Origin: DAOSVX01 sp964616495
GTDB lineage: Bacteria; Bacillota_I; Bacilli_A; RF39; UBA660
Direction of reading: 5' to 3'
NCBI GenBank assembly: GCA_964616495.1
Contig: CAZTRF010000025.1
Location: 1-14,782, forward strand
Length of the DNA stretch: 14,782 nt
Made by a program: the position numbers and the translations under genes. This document shows, piece after piece, positions 13,177 to 14,782 of this stretch. Positions within the stretch are counted from its first letter, which is position 1. The number at the start of each line of letters is the position of its first letter. The notes under the pieces were generated by a model. That model had not been told where the DNA came from and searched no databases. It was given only the letters and a program-made list of their open reading frames with translations.

Positions 13177-13187
13177 AGCGATTTTTT
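13166..13187 (+). terminator. Intrinsic terminator of greA with the stop codon in its loop
   Basis: AAATCGC (13166-13172) and GCGATTT (13178-13184) with loop TTAAA, which contains the TAA stop (13174-13176). The T run reaches 13187. The loop is the same as in the terminator at 3730. Confidence 0.8.
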
Positions 13188-13188
13188 C

Positions 13189-13217
13189 TTGTTAAAGATT
13201 ATTAATTATTATATAAT
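13189..13217 (+). promoter_or_regulatory. Promoter of tig
   Basis: TTGTTA (13189-13194), a 17-nt spacer, then TATAAT (13212-13217). It starts 2 nt after the greA terminator T run. Confidence 0.75.
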
Positions 13218-13244
13218 AGGTTAGTATTGTGAAAGGAAATGATT

Positions 13245-14492
13245 ATGAAAAACGTACATCAATTAGAAATTGAAATTAAAGGAAAAGAATGGGCTGATAT
13301 TTTAGATAAAACTTTTAAGAAAAAATCTAAAGAAGTTAAAATAGATGGCTTTAGAAAAGGTACTATTCCTAAAAACATTTATTTAAAAAAGTTTGGAATA
13401 GAATCTTTATATATGGATGCTGTTGATGAAGCTTTGAAATTAGCTTATCAAAAAGAAGTTTCTAAATCTGATTTAGTACCAGTTATTGAACCTAAAGTAG
13501 ATATTAAACATATTTGTGAAGACTGTGTTACCTTTTTAATAACTATTACTACTAAACCAGAAATAAAATTAGGAGCGTATAAAAATTTGAAGGTGAAAAA
13601 AGAAAAAGTAGCAGTGTTAAAAGAAGAAATTGATAAAGGTATTGCGGATCTTTTAAATAAATATGCCGAGATAGTTGTTAAAGAAGATGGAACTGTTGTT
13701 GAAGGAAATACTGCTGTTATTGATTTTGAAGGTTTTGTAGATAAAAAGCCTTTAGAAGGCGGAAATGGAAATGATTATCCATTAGAAATTGGTAGTCATA
13801 CTTTTATTCCTGGTTTTGAAGAAGGAATAGTGGGAATGAAAGTTGGAGATAAAAAAGAACTTAAGCTAAAGTTTCCTGAAGACTATACTCCAGAATTAAA
13901 AGGTAAAGAAGTTTTATTTAAAGTTACTATTAAATCAATAAAAGAAAGAGTATTACCAGAATTAAATGAAGATTTTTATAAAGATTTAGCAATGGATAAT
14001 GTTAAAGATGAATCATCTCTAAGAAAAGAAATTGAAAAATCAATAAAAAGTAAAAAAGAATCAGAAATTGAAAATGTTTACATTGAAGATTGCCTCGCTA
14101 AAGCTACTGAAAATATGACTGTTTCATTAACTGATGAAATTATTGATGAAGAAATACATCGTATGACTCATCAATATGAAGATCAACTAAAAATGCAAGG
14201 ACTTTCACTAGAACAATATTTTGAATTTACTAAAACGACGATGAATGATCTAAAAGAAAAAATGAAAGATGAAGCTATTAAAAGAATAAAATACCGTTAT
14301 TTATTAGAAGAAGTATGTTCTACAGAAGAAATAAAAGTGACTGATTCTGAGGCTAAAAAAGAAGCAGAAAAAATGGCCAAAAATTATGCTATGGAAATTG
14401 AAGAATTCTTAAAAGAATTTGGAGGACTAGATATGATGAAATATGATGCCCAAATGAGAAAAGCTATTGAAATAATAAAAGAAAATAAATAA
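13245..14492 (+). CDS. tig: Trigger factor (ribosome-associated chaperone and prolyl isomerase)
   Basis: Binds the ribosome near protein L23 and folds nascent chains. The N-terminal ribosome-binding domain carries the signature GFRKGTIP (35-42). An FKBP-type prolyl isomerase domain follows at about 147-233 (TAVIDFEGFVDKKPLEGG, FIPGFEEGIVGMKVGDKKEL, FPEDYTPELKGKEVLF). The helical C-terminal arms make up the rest. Total 415 residues, slightly short of the typical 425-435. The start is placed at ATG 13245 because AAGGA (13233-13237) is 7 nt upstream; an in-frame ATG at 13239 nearly touches that site. clpX, a frequent neighbour in other bacteria, is not next to it; a surface-protein gene follows instead. 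Confidence 0.95.
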   Translation: MKNVHQLEIEIKGKEWADILDKTFKKKSKEVKIDGFRKGTIPKNIYLKKFGIESLYMDAVDEALKLAYQKEVSKSDLVPVIEPKVDIKHICEDCVTFLITITTKPEIKLGAYKNLKVKKEKVAVLKEEIDKGIADLLNKYAEIVVKEDGTVVEGNTAVIDFEGFVDKKPLEGGNGNDYPLEIGSHTFIPGFEEGIVGMKVGDKKELKLKFPEDYTPELKGKEVLFKVTIKSIKERVLPELNEDFYKDLAMDNVKDESSLRKEIEKSIKSKKESEIENVYIEDCLAKATENMTVSLTDEIIDEEIHRMTHQYEDQLKMQGLSLEQYFEFTKTTMNDLKEKMKDEAIKRIKYRYLLEEVCSTEEIKVTDSEAKKEAEKMAKNYAMEIEEFLKEFGGLDMMKYDAQMRKAIEIIKENK

Positions 14493-14508
14493 ATCATTAT
14501 TATAATGT

Positions 14509-14535
14509 AACCTATAAATAATTTATAGGTTTTTT
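14509..14535 (+). terminator. Intrinsic terminator of tig
   Basis: AACCTATAAA (14509-14518) and TTTATAGGTT (14522-14531), a perfect 10-bp stem with a 3-nt loop, then TTTT to 14535. It starts 16 nt after the stop. Confidence 0.85.
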
Positions 14536-14567
14536 ATTTGAAATTTTATCTTAAAACGAATTTTTTG

Positions 14568-14576
14568 TGTTATACT
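14568..14576 (+). promoter_or_regulatory. Likely extended -10 promoter of the last gene
   Basis: TGTTATACT (14568-14576) is an extended -10. No good -35 box is at the expected distance (the nearest is TTATCT at 14546, with a 19-nt spacer). It would give a 5' leader of about 90 nt before ATG 14671, in which I recognise no riboswitch. Confidence 0.5.
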
Positions 14577-14670
14577 ATATAAAGTAATAAGAATGGAAAT
14601 GACATTTTTTACTTTAATACAAAGATTATTTTCATGTTGCTATTTTTTATTTTGGAGGATGTTAGAAATT

Positions 14671-14782
14671 ATGAGTGTTAAAGATTTGACAAAAAAGACA
14701 AAGTTATTGATATCTGTAATATTTATATTTACCTTAATAATGGTAATAGGAATAACATACGCTTATTTTAGTGCAGCATCTA
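14671..14782 (+). CDS. Partial secreted/surface protein: signal sequence with TYAYFSA (SipW/TasA style)
   Basis: Only 37 residues are seen before the right edge: MSVKDLTKKTKLL, then a hydrophobic core (ISVIFIFTLIMVIGI), then TYAYFSAAS. A basic N-terminus, a 16-20 residue helix and a T-(Y/W/L)-A-x-F-(S/T) motif are typical of SipW-dependent TasA-like and related surface proteins of Bacillota. The start is ATG 14671. The only ribosome site, GGAGG at 14654-14658, is 12 nt away, which is long; an in-frame ATG at 14659 directly abuts that site and is less likely. The mature protein is outside the window, so its role cannot be told. Confidence 0.7.
   Translation, partial: MSVKDLTKKTKLLISVIFIFTLIMVIGITYAYFSAAS

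Noticed and set aside
14577..14670. Riboswitch in the leader of the last gene
   Set aside because: No conserved helix or known aptamer motif could be recognised in about 90 AT-rich bases.
1..14782. CRISPR array, insertion sequence, tRNA/rRNA gene, toxin-antitoxin or defence system
   Set aside because: No regularly spaced repeats, transposase motifs, cloverleaf candidates or defence-type domains were seen in any part of the window.

Overview
The window is a very AT-rich stretch of bacterial chromosome in which every convincing gene lies on the + strand. Gene content and order point to an uncultured, gut-type low-GC Bacillota: RF39-like Bacilli or a near relative of the Mollicutes. This placement is inferred from the conserved block alaS-ireB-ruvX-yrzB-mltG-trmR-greA, from recD2 and an AI-2E family (YrrI-like) permease just upstream as in Bacillus, and from surface proteins of a style common in such genomes. 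TGA is used as a stop (ireB, ruvX), so the code is the standard bacterial one and not the Mycoplasma code.

Layout. Bases 1-1352 hold the 3' part of a cysteine-containing surface protein that ends in a good terminator. Bases 1449-3741 hold a small single-pass membrane protein, the tRNA methylthiotransferase MtaB, and a second single-pass membrane protein. Bases 3802-5979 encode the helicase RecD2. Bases 5980-6364 hold a short leader-like stretch and a 50-residue membrane peptide gene. Bases 6374-9880 form a tight unit: AI-2E family permease, a deoxynucleoside-monophosphate-kinase-like P-loop protein, and an unusually short alanyl-tRNA synthetase. Bases 10000-12595 hold ireB, ruvX, yrzB, mltG and trmR, overlapping or nearly touching, under one promoter. 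greA and tig follow, each with its own promoter and terminator. The right edge cuts a new gene just after a signal sequence ending in TYAYFSA.

How the genes fit together. Most are housekeeping: tRNA modification and charging (MtaB, AlaRS, TrmR), transcription and protein folding (GreA, trigger factor), DNA and recombination maintenance (RecD2, RuvX), and cell-wall synthesis with its control (MltG, IreB). Secreted or surface proteins sit at both ends.

What stands out. AlaRS is 591 residues. It keeps the catalytic domain and the zinc-binding editing core but has no editing beta-barrel and no C-terminal C-Ala domain, and it carries a four-cysteine insert. It occupies the ancestral alaS position, which suggests either an in-place replacement by a compact AlaRS type or reductive evolution. 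The second pattern is that hairpins followed by T runs begin at, or contain, the stop codon of the gene they end. This is the expected signature of transcription running ahead of translation. I see no CRISPR array, insertion sequence, rRNA or tRNA gene, and no defence system. I cannot support a claim of a wholly new biological system here.
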